64,000 nucleotides of DNA. Source: Fratercula arctica (taxonomy: Eukaryota; Chordata; Aves; Charadriiformes; Alcidae). The translations under genes and the position numbers were made by a program. The DNA is taken from the NCBI GenBank assembly GCA_947846985.1, contig CANTUZ010000012.1, positions 22,096,135 through 22,160,134 on the forward strand, written 5' to 3'. Position 1 is the stretch's first letter, and each line of letters opens with the position of its first letter. The notes beneath the pieces were generated by a model that did no database searches, was not told the DNA's origin, and saw nothing but the letters and a program-made list of their open reading frames with translations. Positions 37,101-50,852 of the stretch are shown here, one piece after another.

Positions 37101-38168
37101 AGGCTTAAGTTCAACAAAATGTTAAATACTTGAAAATAAGTGTCCAGAAATACAAACAAAAAAGTGATGCTTTTTGGAGAACTGCTTGAACAGTAACAGA
37201 CTGACAAGAGATGAACTATTTTGAAAAGTCTTTGGGTTGACTGGCTTCTTTGTTTTGATCCTGTTTCCTACAAGGGAAAAAAAAACCAGTCACATTGTTT
37301 CTTTGCTCCCTCCTTATCTTCCCATTATTTTTTTGAAACTAGATGTTGGCTAATTTCATCCAAATTTGAGAGGGATAGAGGTGTCAAAGAAATTAATTTC
37401 ATACTTGCTTTGGGGAAAAAAGTATTAGTGGTGGTACAGAGGACAGACTTACATTAGCACTGCCCTCAGAGAAAAGGTCTTATATTTTATTGTTCTGTTT
37501 GACTTGCTAGGTAGGTGATCAGCATATATTTGCTTCTGAACCAGTCATGGACCAAAGGAATGTCTTACACACCTGATATTGAGAAGTCCTTGGACAAGGT
37601 GAACATACTTTGAAAGAGAAGGGTTCTTAATCTTTTATTATGCTGTGTCCAGATAGGAGAATTTTCAGTTGGAGTTGATGACATCAGTTTGATGGTTGGT
37701 TTTTAAATAATACAGTTTCTATGTATGAATGCTTAGAAAAAGAGTAACTGGATTTTATCAGTTTTCAAATGGATAGATGCCTGTATGTATACTATCTAGG
37801 TCTGAGACAAAATATTTTAGAATATAATACTAAATTGTATTACCTTTATAGACCTGTAGCTATCATTTGTGTTCAAACACTTTTGAGTTATGCCTCAGAT
37901 AGAAGAGTAACATTACCTTTGAAACAGCAGTTTGACTGGGCTAGCATATGGGCATTGTTCCCTTAGTCCGTTAGATTCTATCAGAATATAGTTAGCGGTG
38001 TTCAAAATGTAAATTCACAATGAATTGGCTTGTCTTGTCGTAGTGAAATTAATAGACATTCTGCATATTTTACTAATTTGAAAACACTGAACTAGAAGCT
38101 CTTGATTTTATTATTCAGCCTTCTAAACTGAGAAAATGTTTTGCCCAAATAGATTTAGAAAATTAATT

Positions 38169-38206
38169 CTTTGAAATAATGCTTTGAAATAATACTTTGA
38201 AGCATT
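38169..38206. repeat. 13-bp tandem repeat, almost three copies
   Basis: Units CTTTGAAATAATG (38169-38181) and CTTTGAAATAATA (38182-38194) are followed by a decayed third copy starting CTTTGAAGCATTA. Confidence 0.8.
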
Positions 38207-40769
38207 ACTCTAAAAATTAAAAACTACCTCTTTCAATCAAAGCTCTACAGAATCTTGCTAAAAGTTTTTTAACAGTCTCACTTTTTCCAAAGTATTAAAT
38301 GATAGCTTTTAAAAATATGGTAAGGATTTTAATGTGACTTGAGTCTCTCATTCTGTGAGACTGACTGAAACAAGAAGATCAAAGCGGGATCAAAGGCACT
38401 CATATAAGACAAAAAACAGATATAAGCAATAGGTGCTTTCTCAAGAAGCTTTGCATAAGACAACAAAGATTTGTGAAGATGGCACAGCTACCCGGGCTAG
38501 TAAAGGAAGATATTAGAAGTGCTTATGTAAAATTTCGCTATTTGTGTTTCAGAGCTTCAAACTGTATTCTTCAGAATAATACACAGTTAGGTTGGTTGAA
38601 AAGGTGCATATGAAACTGTTTATATTAATTTATTTTTGTATGTATAGAACTTACGTACACACAGAGGAGACTAAATGTGACAGTTTTCATGGTTTTGGTA
38701 AACAGTTTTCAATCTCTTTGAGGAAAAATGGTGTTTGTTTGGTAATTAAGAGAACATTACTTAGAAGGAAATCTTTCCTATTGGTCCTGATATTTTCTGA
38801 CCTGGGCAGTTACGGATTTTTTAAAAAGTTTGGAGGGGTAGAAGTTAGAAAGTGTTTACACTGCAGACATTTATTAATTTTACACATAGCAGTGGACGGG
38901 GAATGGAGGTAAGATAAGGGGAGGGATTGTGAATGGAGGTATAAGAAGAGGGAAAGTGACTAAACCAAAAATGTTGAGTGACAAACCAAACAAATCCATA
39001 ATAATTACTTAAATTTTTCGTCTCATTACCTGCTTAGGCTAAAAAGCCCCAACCTTAAGCACATCCTAAAAATGCATGCTTGGCTAAATTTGTATTATTT
39101 TGAATTATGTTATACATTTTGAGTTTCGACTAACTAAAACTGAAAATGCAAAAATACTCCCACAGCATTGTATTTATAATATTTCTAATCAACTCTTAAT
39201 CAGTAAGGACTTGCTGTATTATGATATAACCTTGTTGCATAGACGTAGTTCTTTTTGCAAGAAAAGGCATTTAATAATTACAGATGGTGAGCTGACCTGA
39301 AATATAGGAACCTTTTGATAGTTACCCATCATTAATTTGTAGTGTGCTGTTCCCAGGAGTCTTGGTTTGCTTGTATGCATACACCTATTGCTGACATTTC
39401 AGTCACTCACATTCTGTGTAAATGACATATATAGTATGCATAAATGGCTGAGAGAGTTCTGCCTATTGTGTAAATAACACAGAGCCTTAGAAATGTTTCA
39501 TGTCACTTAACTTTCAGGCAGAAGGAAACAACCCCTTAGGAGGTGGTTTTGGTTTTGTTTTTTTTTCCTTGCATAATCTACAATGATCTTAAAATTTAGT
39601 TTAATTGCTCAGATGATGATTTAGGATCCCTTATACTGGAAAATATTCCGATGTTGATGTTTTTGTTGTCCCTGTTGTGTCTCAGCATCTGAGTCATAGT
39701 CAGAATTGAATGAAGACTATCTCTTAGAGTACAAATGCTGTTTGAGAAGACGTCTTGAAGAAGCAGTTCCTCTGCATGAAAGCACACATGCTGTAGTGCT
39801 ATCATAAAGTAACATCAGAAAACATGTATGAGCTAAACTGGATGGAACCTCAGTTAGGTGTAGGCAAAGAATAACTAACTGGAATTTACCTGTGTCTGCT
39901 TGGGCAATGTACTCAATTCTTACTTTTTACCTGTGGTGTCAAGCTGATGAATTTATCTCTCTATTCTTAATTGTGTATGTAAGAGCTAGTGCAGTTTTGT
40001 CTTCTGGCTTCTCTCCTAGGCTCAGACTAACAGCTATCAAGCAAGTATTTTGGGAAGATTGAGACTGAGTCTAACTGTTAATAAGAACTTGGGCATAGTT
40101 GTTGCCAGTTAAAAACAGTGGGGTGCACTGATCCTGGGTATCATTTTTTTTTGTTCTGTTCATTTCAGAGGAGTAATTGCTGGAAAAATGTTAATTTCCT
40201 GTGAGCCCTGTGATAAGCTGCCTGTATTGTGTCCAATCACAGTTTATATGTGGGTGAGGTCAGGCACAATCTAGCTGATGTAGCAGGTGTGCTCTCTGCA
40301 CTGTTTTCCTGATTTTATACGTTGGTGTTGGTACGGTACTCCTTCAGATCACAATGGTCTAGATCATTGCAGATTAAATAAGAGATTAAATGAAAGCTCC
40401 TTATTTGCATTTGCTCTGCTCTCTAAGTGTGGCATATGGTCTTGCGCAGACTAGGAGTAATTTCTGTGACAGATTAAATACCCTAAATACAGACAGCATA
40501 TGAAAGCTAAGCAAAAAGAAGCATCACAAGCAAAATGCAAAGTTAAGCACAAAAGGTATCCATAAGCTCAAGCATATAACATTAGGGTCTCTGTGTTATC
40601 AGATGTGTGAAAATCCATATAATTTTTCACTCCCTTGTAAATGTTTAATGGCCCTAGGGGAGCCAAGCTTTAGCTCGTGAATCATATGCAACTCTGAAGC
40701 AGGTCATATTTCTTATCTGTTCCAACTATATTGTGTATGAATCACTGAAGGGCGATGCTAGTATGGGGT

Positions 40770-41440
40770 CTGCTAAGTAATATGAATTCCTATGGGAAAA
40801 AACGAGCCAGGAGATGTGGTGAATCCAGTGTCACTTGTTTGTATTAGACCCAGTTGTAGACCCTGCCTGTTCTTGCCCTGTGTATTCTTGTGGGAGGATG
40901 CCAGGGTCCTTCGTAAGATTTCACCTCCTGCTTGGGAACCAGTCCCAGGGGTTCTTATGCTTTCAAACATACGAAGATTTTAGCGTGCACCTGTAGGAAA
41001 GAGAATATAAAGGTCATTGATGTAAGGGGTTGTTAAGGAACATTTTCTCTGTCTTTTTTCAGTGAGTTGGCAGGATTTGGTAGTGTGGGGAAGCAGAATA
41101 ACATTGATGATAGAGGCGGTAAGTCTCTGCACACAAGATGTGGTGTGTACAAAACCTGTACACACTCTAGCTTGAGATCTTTCCCACGCTTCCACCTTTC
41201 TTCCTTTTGATTTAGTATGTGTCTGTTTTTTTTGTCGGCTGCAAGTGTGTTAGCCTCTCTGGCGAATGGGAAGCTTTTCCCCTCATGTCTAGTTTAGCAC
41301 AGGTTGGCAACTTCACACCAACCAAAGCACTATGTTTTCTGGTGAGCAGATAGTTCAGAATGCCACGGTTCATCAGGTAACAGGTGGCTGACGTAGTTTG
41401 GTCAGAAAGGATCTGGAGCCTTAATAAGACATTCACAGTT
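40770..41440. other. GC-richer block of unknown nature
   Basis: This stretch is less AT-rich than its surroundings. On the minus strand it carries three nearly adjacent open frames (40773-40970, 40980-41195, 41212-41436) without recognisable domains. On the minus strand a sequence resembling a splice acceptor (TTCTCTTTCCTACAG) ends at about 40991. It may be a decayed interspersed repeat, an old pseudogene or an unannotated exon. I cannot tell which. Confidence 0.3.
41143..41165. repeat. Perfect 9-bp stem with 5-nt loop
   Basis: GTGTGTACA (41143-41151), loop AAACC, then TGTACACAC (41157-41165). It lies inside the GC-richer block at 40.8-41.4 kb. Confidence 0.85.
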
Positions 41441-43574
41441 GTAAAATTTCATTGAAAGTCTTACAAATCAACTCAGAATCAAAATCTCATTGTTTGGATG
41501 AACATGAAAATGCTTGTCTAGTATTCTCATCAGTTTGATAGTAAGCCTCCAGAAGTACAAGCAGACCAGGAATCCTGGCCAATGTCTAATTGCTATCCAT
41601 TCAAAATGATGGTGGGGGTTTGGAGAGAGTGAGAAAGAAAACAACTTCCTTATAATTATGTGAAAACAATAACCTAAAAATAAGATACGCTTGGTTTTGT
41701 ATTTATTGACTGCTCATCTTAACAGCTCCATAACCACAAAGGAAATAGCTTTCATTTAAGGCACTATAGAGAGAGTACTATCTGAAGAGGGCTTATTGCT
41801 TACTATCCGTCATGAAAAGATGTGGCTTTTAATGAAATATGCATAAAAGTCATTTGAGATATGTGACCTACATAATCATACCCATCCTGAGAGGCTAGGG
41901 TAGAAAATTATTCTATTCATAATAATTAAACTCCCCCTTTGTATTGTTTCTCATTAATTCAATATTATTCTAAAAAATAAAGCTCCCACAACAGTTTTAG
42001 TAATCAGCCTTTCAGATTTATGAGCTATTTTTATGCTAGTATTGTTCTATAAGACAAGGCTCTTTGATCAATTGCCAGGTAACTGTTTCAGTCTTTTCCC
42101 AACACCCTGCTAATCCAGCACATTGACTTATTTTTAATTGAGTAACTTCATTATTCAGAAAATCCCCTTTGTCATACTTCCATAAACATTAACAGTATTT
42201 TATACAAAAAATTATTTAAATATAATCATGTTGGTCCCTTCATCCCCGTCTCTCTTCTTGTGCAGAAAAAATAAAGTTCCCAAGCAAAGAAGGAACATAC
42301 TGGAAAAATTAAAGAAGCTTATCATCATTAAAATTATTCCCCAAAATACAAGACCAATTTTAGTCATAGGTCCAGATATAAGACAGCTCTAAGATAAATT
42401 TTTGGGAAGTTTAAAAGTGATTTCAGTATACTTTAATGAAAAAAATTACACAGTTGTTCTGCTTGTCTGCAAGGAAATGTTGTATCTGAAGCATATCATA
42501 AGTACACATACAATGAGAATGTAAAAATAATGACTAAACGGAAGTGATTCAGGTAGTAACATTTTCAGGTTGAAATAAGGAAGAGATTACAGTGACAGTT
42601 TCCTTGAAAGCAGTATGTTATGTTACCCAAAATTATGGAATCATTGAAATTAACGTTCATGCATACTTAGTTACCTAGTTACCGTGTACTGGCTGCCTCC
42701 TTTTCAGGTGAAAGAATGGCTTTTGAGTTCAGGTGCTCTTCTGTCAACACTTAATTATTCCAACAACAGTCACAACAATGCCTCTCATGAAAAATAATTA
42801 AAAAAAGAAGAAAAAAGTAATTGAATGGTATCTCTGAAAGGATCAAGAGGCACTGAGTGAGGGAGGTGGTGTGATTAACACACTAGCCGCCTTTTCTACA
42901 GGATATTGTTGGTTCTTATAATGACTTTGAAATGCTTGACATTCATGACAGACAGAAGGAAACCACAGAGAAGAAATCTTTGAAATCTTTGAAAACTTTA
43001 TATTTTATGAGCCCTTGTAAGAATCCTCCCCCAGTAACAATATTCTTTTTTTTGCCAAGGGTGAGAAAAAGGTATTCACATCACCCGACACACATATTCA
43101 AAGCGTGTTCCCTTAGATGTCGGTGTCTTGCAGCACATTAAACAATCTAGCTATAAAAGATACCCAAGCTACCACTGTAGTTGACTTTTAGCTATACGTG
43201 CCCCTCATGGCCAGTCATGATAAATTCTGTTAATTTTCTACCTAACGGTAGCTCAAATAGTAGACTTCATAGTACTGTTTTCTGCTTTCTGTTCGTGAAC
43301 CATGCTCAAGGCAGCGAAGACAATGTCAGTTTCTAGTCAGACTTCAAGGAGACCAGCTATACAGCAGCTGATAGATCAGAAGAAAGACTACTGATGGAAA
43401 GAGGAACCTGCACAGGACTTTAGAGAACAATATGGTGTAACATCACTTTAGGGAATCCAGATATCTGCATGGATGATATAGAGCCTCTATAGTGGGTAAT
43501 CAGAAGCTGGCCTCTATTAAAGGCAAACTTGCGGAAACCAGCATAAGGAATAACAGTCTGTGCCGGTCTGTGGG

Positions 43575-43611
43575 GTTTTTTTGTTTGTTTGTTTGTTTTT
43601 TGGGTTTTTTT
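43575..43611. repeat. T-rich tract with (GTTT)n core
   Basis: T7, then GTTT units, T6, GGG and T7. It resembles the tract at 5571-5611 but has no element body beside it. Confidence 0.85.
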
Positions 43612-44440
43612 GCATAGTCCTCCATGGGAGCCTTTTTGTTTTGGATAAATATATACATGAACTTTGAAGGCTAACCTGCTAAACTGTGTACCTAATTTAA
43701 GTACGTAAAATTAAGCAGTGGAACTGTCCCCCCTTCCCTAAGTATCCATTGGCCAAATCCACCATTAAATGCTGAGAGCCATATGAATTAATGTCTATTT
43801 TATCTAGTAGTATTAAGTACACTTTTACTTTTGGTTCATGAACTTTTATTTAATTCTTATGAAAATGTGTCTGGTGTAAAATTCAAGGCTAAAGTCTTGA
43901 TCTTCTCTAGTCAAATATTCAATTGTTTTGAATCGATCTTGCAGAAGAAATTCAGTTCCCAATATATGGTTGCTACACTGAATGCAATTAGAGAAAGGGT
44001 TTAAATAATGAAGTAAGCTGTGTTATTTCTGGTAGTTTTTTTATCATTTAGTATTCATTTTTTAACTTTAAAACTGATTCACCTTTATGTGTTTCAACAT
44101 TAAGGCTTTGTTCCGAAAGGACCTTACTGTGTGCTTGTTAGCTAAGCTCTCTGCTTAATGTCCACAAATGCATATTAAGGTATTGAAAGTGCTTTTTATG
44201 TTTGTTGATTCGAGTGATCACAATTATACCTAAGAGGTCAACTGAAGGGTGCCAAGCAGCAAACACCAGCCTGCACATTGATTTAAGTAAACGTAAGCAA
44301 GTGCTGAAAACCATTTACTCCACAAATGTTATGTTGCAGACTCTGAGTGCAGTACGGTTCTTTAGTTTGGTTGCCATGTGGTAGTTCAGATTGAAATCCA
44401 CCCATGATGACGATACTAGTGATCTGACTGAGATTGTCTG

Positions 44441-44524
44441 CTACTATGTACTAATACTGTGCTACTGATACTACTGCTGCGACTAATGCTACTATATACT
44501 GATACTCCTGATGCTGACTACTGA
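44441..44524. repeat. Degenerate CTACTG/ATACTG-type tandem repeat
   Basis: The sequence is built from variants of CTACTGATA, CTACTGCTG and CTACTATATACTGATA, giving an imperfect three-base periodicity. It appears to be a decayed trinucleotide-type microsatellite or minisatellite. Confidence 0.7.
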
Positions 44525-44690
44525 TCACACAGTCATTTCTAAAGTTGTGCCTGCTGACAGAAACTACCCTGCTTCTGCTTACCTCTGTCATCGGTGTTCT
44601 TTGGCATTTCTGATGCAGTGTGTGGTAGAGTCTTTAAAACTGCTTTAAAACTGTGCTAACTCAGTCTTACATGGAAAAAAACAAGAATGC

Positions 44691-44717
44691 CATATCTATC
44701 TATATATATATATATAT
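44691..44717. repeat. (CTAT)n/(TA)n microsatellite
   Basis: A few CTAT units run into about nine TA units ending TATATATG. Typical compound microsatellite. Confidence 0.88.
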
Positions 44718-45999
44718 GTCTGTTGTGCATTTTTTTGCTTCTTGATTTTGCTTTTGTGCAGACTTACACGGCTTTCTTCATAAGGGATGTTTGCATAGTG
44801 TTGTGCATAGGGGTAGATGGTGATAGAAGATTTCTCCTGTGGGAAATTGCCTTAATATCTTTATGTGATAAACTTGTGTGGTGGGTTGGTATTTTCAGTT
44901 TGTTTTGTTTAGGGCAGCTTGTAAAATGAAATACATAGTCCTTCATATATTTTTTTTTCTCTGCAGACAATTCATTGATGCAAAACAGGTTCTGTCTTTC
45001 TAACTGGATATCTAACCCCGCTAATTCATAACAATTAAAGGCATAAAAAGCAACAAGGCATTTGATTCATTGCCTGTTTTGACCCATTCAGAAATGCATA
45101 ATTCATTAGATTTTTATTCCTACAGTTTAATAGATTAAAAAAAGATTCGCGGTCCCTCCAGAAGTATGGTATCATGCATAGTACTGTGCCCGATTTTCCC
45201 TTCCAGGGAAGTTTTGTGTTTCTTGTTATTCAGTGTTCTGAATCATCATTTCTGTTGGCAGTGTCTCCTTGAATACATTATTTTTTAAAATTGTAACGTA
45301 TCATGGGAAGTGATGGAGAAGTGCTTTTGAGAGGTATTATCTCTGTGTATCAGAGAGAGATGCGAAGAGATCTTTTCTTGTAGTGACTGGTAGTGTTTAT
45401 CATGAGGAAGAAGCACTGTGTAAGATGAATATTTTGTACAGATACACCCCAGAAACTACATTAAAAGAAGACTAAGACTGCAACTATTTAGTATTCAGAA
45501 TTTGGGAAAGGTCAGTATTGCTACCTGACCAACTTAACCTTGCCAAAGTGGCATAACCTGAACTGTATGAATGTATGATACACCGGCCCATTATGATCCT
45601 TTACCCACCGGCAGAGCACATTCCTTGTTCAAGGTGCAAGATGGACAGTACTCACTGAGTGTCTGTGTAATAGTTTTCTCTAATATTTCTGGCATCTGTT
45701 TTTCCCCCAAACACATACATGCACACTACTTGAATGTGACATTTTTTATTAGTAATTTATTTATGAACTTCTAAATGATATTCATAACTAAAATATGAGT
45801 GCTTTAAAAAAGACATACATTTCCATAATGTGCTTGTAGAGTTGGGGTAGCGCTGTTAACCTCATTTTTGTAGAATACAAAGAGAGAATATAGAAATTTG
45901 AAAGTAAAAAAACTACACTCACTGTAAGTGCCCAATTGGAATGTCTAGAGGTTGGTTTTTTTCATACTTCTTATTCTATGATCGCTTAATACGCTTAAA

Positions 46000-46900
46000 G
46001 CTTAACTCCTATTAATTTCAGTTGCAGCAATGGGTATTTGGCACTTCTGCAGATCTCAAGACAGGGCAGTTAGATACCCAGAATATACAAAGTATGCAAT
46101 TATTAGTCATGTGACAGTCTGTTTTAAGTGACTTGCACATTCTCACATATGAGCTCTGTCCACTGGTGTAATCCATTGTTCCAGAATTACAGTCATCCCC
46201 TAGATTTATTCTCCTTCCTTGGCTGCTGCCTAAGTTGTGTCCATTCCTGGGCTCAGTTGTCTTGGTTAACCACATTTCTTCTGCTTGCTAGTGCCTGAAT
46301 TCTAGTTTTCCTTCAGCTCCAGGTTCCCTGTGTGCTCTGGTTTCCCATCCCACCATCTGCCTGGATCCTTGTTGAGTCATTTACACGGGCAGCTTGTATA
46401 GATGCAAAGCCAGGCCTGAGCCCAGGGCTGGTTGTTTGAGGAGCATTCTCTGTAGTAGCTCTTGAGTGACTCAACTGTTAGGGAAAAGGTCCATTCCCAG
46501 TTTATGCAAGACTGGGGCATTATATGGTTTACAGTGACCTCCACAAGATGCAAACACCGTGCAGCTTATTTGCCTGTAGGAACAATGCTATGGGGTTCAG
46601 GAATGCCTGAGGTCACCCCAGGCAATTCCTATCTATACTATAGTATGTAAAATCTGTCAGTCATCCCTGTGTTTCTCAGTCCATGCCCCTGCTCTGTCTC
46701 CCTGCCTCATCTGCTTTGTCCAAGTATTTCCAGGTTTCTGTCTCTGGCAGTTTCCAGTCATGGCAGCTGACTGTGATGTCCGTGCTTTAGTGTCTGCTTT
46801 CTCACTTGGCCTCTGATATACCAGACTTCTGAACCACAATATACATGGCACAACAGCTGTCTCTGAGCTTGATAACATTGGATAACTACTAAGAATATTC
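46000..46900. other. GC-richer block without recognised content
   Basis: Base composition is more balanced than the flanks, with stretches such as TGAGGTCACCCCAGGCAATT near 46609. Open frames here are short on both strands and show no domain. It could be an old repeat or a conserved noncoding region. I see no structure that decides between these. Confidence 0.3.
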
Positions 46901-49900
46901 TGTTCCTCTTGTTTTGATTTTCTAATTCTATGTTTCCTGTGATTTCATTGCGAACTTAATTCTGTGTTGATCGTTTGAATATGCAATACATCTCTTCTGT
47001 AATTTAAATATTGACTTCTGCTCATCTCAACTGGGAAAACTTTCTGGGGTGCAAATTGTTTCACATTCCAACTTTTCTCCCATCATAATTTACACTTATT
47101 AAAATAACTTTTGAACTTTGAAAGGAAGAAATAAATCATAGATGTAACATGGATAAAACAACAGAAGATGGACGGGATAAAATCATACTTCACTGTTTTT
47201 ATTGTATTCAGTCATTTTTTTCTACTTGATAGGAACACAGGACTAGAAGTGAGCATGTTTGAAGGAAGCATTGATTCCAGTGCTCAAAAATGTAGACATA
47301 GGCACAGTTTGAGGACCAGTTTAGAAAGACTCGAAGGATACTTAACACTGCATGCTCTGAACCAACTCCCTGTAACAACTCCAGTAGTGTAATAAAGATC
47401 AAAGATTGTAACTGTAGTGTGCTACAGAAAGAGAACGTGGATACTAAACAAGCCTTGTGGGTATCTCAAAATGCAGTAAGTTAATTAAAAAGCTGCTAGA
47501 TGTACTCATGCTTCACTGTGTGTAGGATGATGAGGAAAAATTGCTAATCTGATGTGGAGAGGAAACCCAAATACCTCTGACTCTGAAGTTGGCAAGTAGC
47601 ATGCTAATGGGGCTCCTGAAGGATCTTGAAAGCAGGAACAGGGCATTCTGTTTTGCCTCCCTAGAAGAACTAGTTTTACCTCCCTAGAGAACTAGTGCCA
47701 ATGTTCTGTGGACCTTTGTTATCATTTATAAATATCCTGCTTTTCTATCAAATTGGAGTGTCGTGGTACTGACATTAATCCAGAGCTTTCAAGTTTTGTA
47801 TTTTACTAATGGAGGGTTGAAATTCATAGAAAGTAGAGTTTGTGAAGAAGATGAAAGGCTAAATTTGGATTTGACCTTGTATTTGAAAATCCAGGAGTGA
47901 TTGCCACTAGCTAGTTGTTAAGCTTTTGAATCTTTCTGCTTGATGAAGCAATTTTATTCTTTCCCTTGTGTGCCTTTTTGAAGAACATACAGCGGGGTTT
48001 TACATACAGCGAGACTATACTTTGCTTTACAATATCGATTTATTGTTAATATTGTTGGACGAGAACCAACTCTGAATACAGATCTTTTTACATACTCTGC
48101 TGTTACCATCTATAAAATAAAAGAAAATTAGATTATGGGAAGGTGCACTTTTGGACTGGCCCTTTTTAGAGACAGAAGCTATGTGATAAATTCTCATCTC
48201 CACACCTCTTTTCTCTCACATGCACTTCTCTTGATGTACATACATGGTCCTGCTGCTTGTAGTAGAGGAATAAGACTTGCCTAGGTGTACGTGAGAGTCT
48301 CTGTTTTGCAGATACTAGGACTGTGTTAGTCCATTTGGCACAGGGCATGATGGTTTATAGAGCTGATTATTCATTATGAACCTCAAATTCTTTTCAAAAT
48401 CACTGCTTTCCAGAATAAGTAGTTCCTCTCATCACCTGGCATTTATTCTGTGATTTCTAGATGTAGGACCTTTTGTTTGTGATGTAGATGAGTTCATATT
48501 AATTAACTTGTGTCTTTGTTATTTACAGTTTTCCTAATGATTGTGTCATCATCCAACTTTCCCAGTGATGATTTTTGCATTTTATTTTGGATCCGAGGTA
48601 GGTATCTTAAAGTCTGCTGCTCTAAATAAGGCACAATATGCCAGTTCAGACCCAGGGTAAGCTGATACTTGGCACATCCCTTCATTTTGACAGCTCTGAC
48701 TGTGGTTTACTGACAGCTTTTGCCCAGATTTGGAAGTTCTATATTGCTACTGCTTCCTAGCCTTTATTATATGGATGTAATTTTAACCACTCAGTATTTG
48801 AAAGCCCCATGGTATTTTAAAAACATACTTTCTTCCACTCTTATCCTTTAACTTTGTTGAGGAATGAAGGAGTTGAACGAACTTGGGATGAATAGTACAG
48901 CATTTAAAGTTTTGCTAAAATAGATACATTTAGCCACTCTTACTTTCTCATATGGTTCCAAAGAAGTTATTTCTAGAACTCTAGACTACTAGTCTTTGAA
49001 TGGTTATCAGTTGGAATACTCAGAAAGAATCAGAGAGGTTTCATTTATGTTAGAGACTTCTCATTGTTCATAGAAAAGTCTCTTACAACTTACGTCCTGT
49101 AGTTGTGTGAGCAGTTGAGAGCTATCTAGCATAGTCAATCTTTCCCCCTTTCCATTACCTACCATTTTTATCTCTGGTTCAGCTCTGCTGACATTGCTGA
49201 ACAAGCACAGCAGCTGTGGTAAATTTGAGAGAAGGGAATACCTGGCAAAGACAAGGTCATTTTCTCTAAAATCTATTTGGAAGAAAGAGTCTTCAGTCTG
49301 ATAAGAGGTACAACTGCTTTATTAGAGTTTAATCTTCCACAACCTAGTTCAAGTCTAATCAGGGGACTGCTGAAATTTACTTTTCATGTGATATCATCAG
49401 TAGCAAAGGCCAACTGAAAAAGCTTTTTAGCACCCTTACAATAATATAAACTATGGCTCACAAATTAAGTATTTTTGTAGCCATGAAAAGAGAAGAGGAA
49501 CAGCTTGGTTACAAATTTCAAGACTAGACTAAATCAAATAATGGGCTTCGAGATATTTACATTTTGTAAAGTGCTGGATTCTGTGTTCTGAAATGTTGAT
49601 TTTTATTATCCAGTCATTTAAGAACTATTGTTTTATTCTTTCTGGGGCTTTTAAAGAAAGTTTTCTAAGTAATAAGTCTGTCCTTTTAGGGAATTGATTT
49701 TTCTTTATTTGAGCATTGTTTTTGATATCTATTTCACCCTAGCATTCTACCATATCATTTGGAAGCTGATCACAGGGCTCCAAGCAATGTGTCTGCTTGT
49801 ATTTAAATTCAACAACTATCATCTTAAATTATTTGGTCTAAAAGTTTATTTATTATAACATAAAACCATTCTTCTTCTCTCACCGTCTCTTTTTCTTGTC

Positions 49901-50108
49901 TCCTGTCTTCTTGCCTCTTTCATTAACAAAGACTGAAAATCTTTGGTTCTCAAAGGTGGTTTTACATTTCCTCTGTTTCCATTCTAAATATATTCCATTT
50001 GCTTATGAAATTAATTTTAGATAAAAAAAGAAAAAAGAGACAAATTCCCTCCCAATTATGATTATTTGTTTATAGTAGTGTAGTAGTGGTTTTCTTCATC
50101 AATCACAG

Positions 50109-50124
50109 AAGCTTTATAAAGCTT
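50109..50124. repeat. Perfect 16-bp palindrome
   Basis: AAGCTTTATAAAGCTT reads the same on both strands without a loop. Probably chance in AT-rich DNA. Confidence 0.8.
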
Positions 50125-50852
50125 TAGTACTGTAAATTCCTTGTGTATTTATGGATGTAATAATGTTAATTTCAAACTGACCCTTCCATTTGCAAAACAT
50201 AGTTTCTCACTGTAAGCATTTGTTTCTTTTTCTTCTGTACACAGGTTTTAAAAAGCTTGTAAAGTATCATTTCTGCATGAAGTTCAATCTCTTGCATTGG
50301 AGCTATATATCTCCTAAATAAGCAGGCCTAAATGTAGGAGGACAAAAACGATTTCAACACCAAAGGGGCTAAAGCTATATTGAAAGAATAGGGGAGTTGA
50401 TAATTGACTGTTGAAGCCGTGTTGAGTATTTTGTGATTTTAGGTTAGGATTCTATGTCTGATGTGTATACTTTCTGCAGTCACTATTCAGTTTGCTGCTT
50501 GAGTCTCCTCTCTGTTTTCTGAGACTAGAATGATATGAGTATTTGATGGCAAGAGCGATGAAGGACAAAAATCTCCACACCAGAGTTTTCTGATGTTGAC
50601 TTTGGAGTGAAGGAGTGAAGGCTGAGGAAACCATAAGACTCACAGTATGACAATGGCCAGATTATGCCCACTAGATTCCCCCTTTGGCTTAAATGCCTGT
50701 ATTCTTCTGAGGACGCTGGCTTCTGGCTTCCTGAAGACCTTCACTTTCTTGACAGTTTGGCAGTAATGCAGTTGTCATGCTAGGTATGAAGTCGTTTGGT
50801 AATTCACTAAAGCATGTAAAGATGCTTCAGAATCCAAAACGTTATGCCTTAG

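Larger units (their letters stand above)
29847..50852. other. Long AT-rich gene-poor stretch
   Basis: No supportable exon, RNA gene or classified transposon is visible apart from the simple repeats, hairpins and GC-richer blocks listed separately. All open frames are short and without recognisable domains. Confidence 0.55.
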
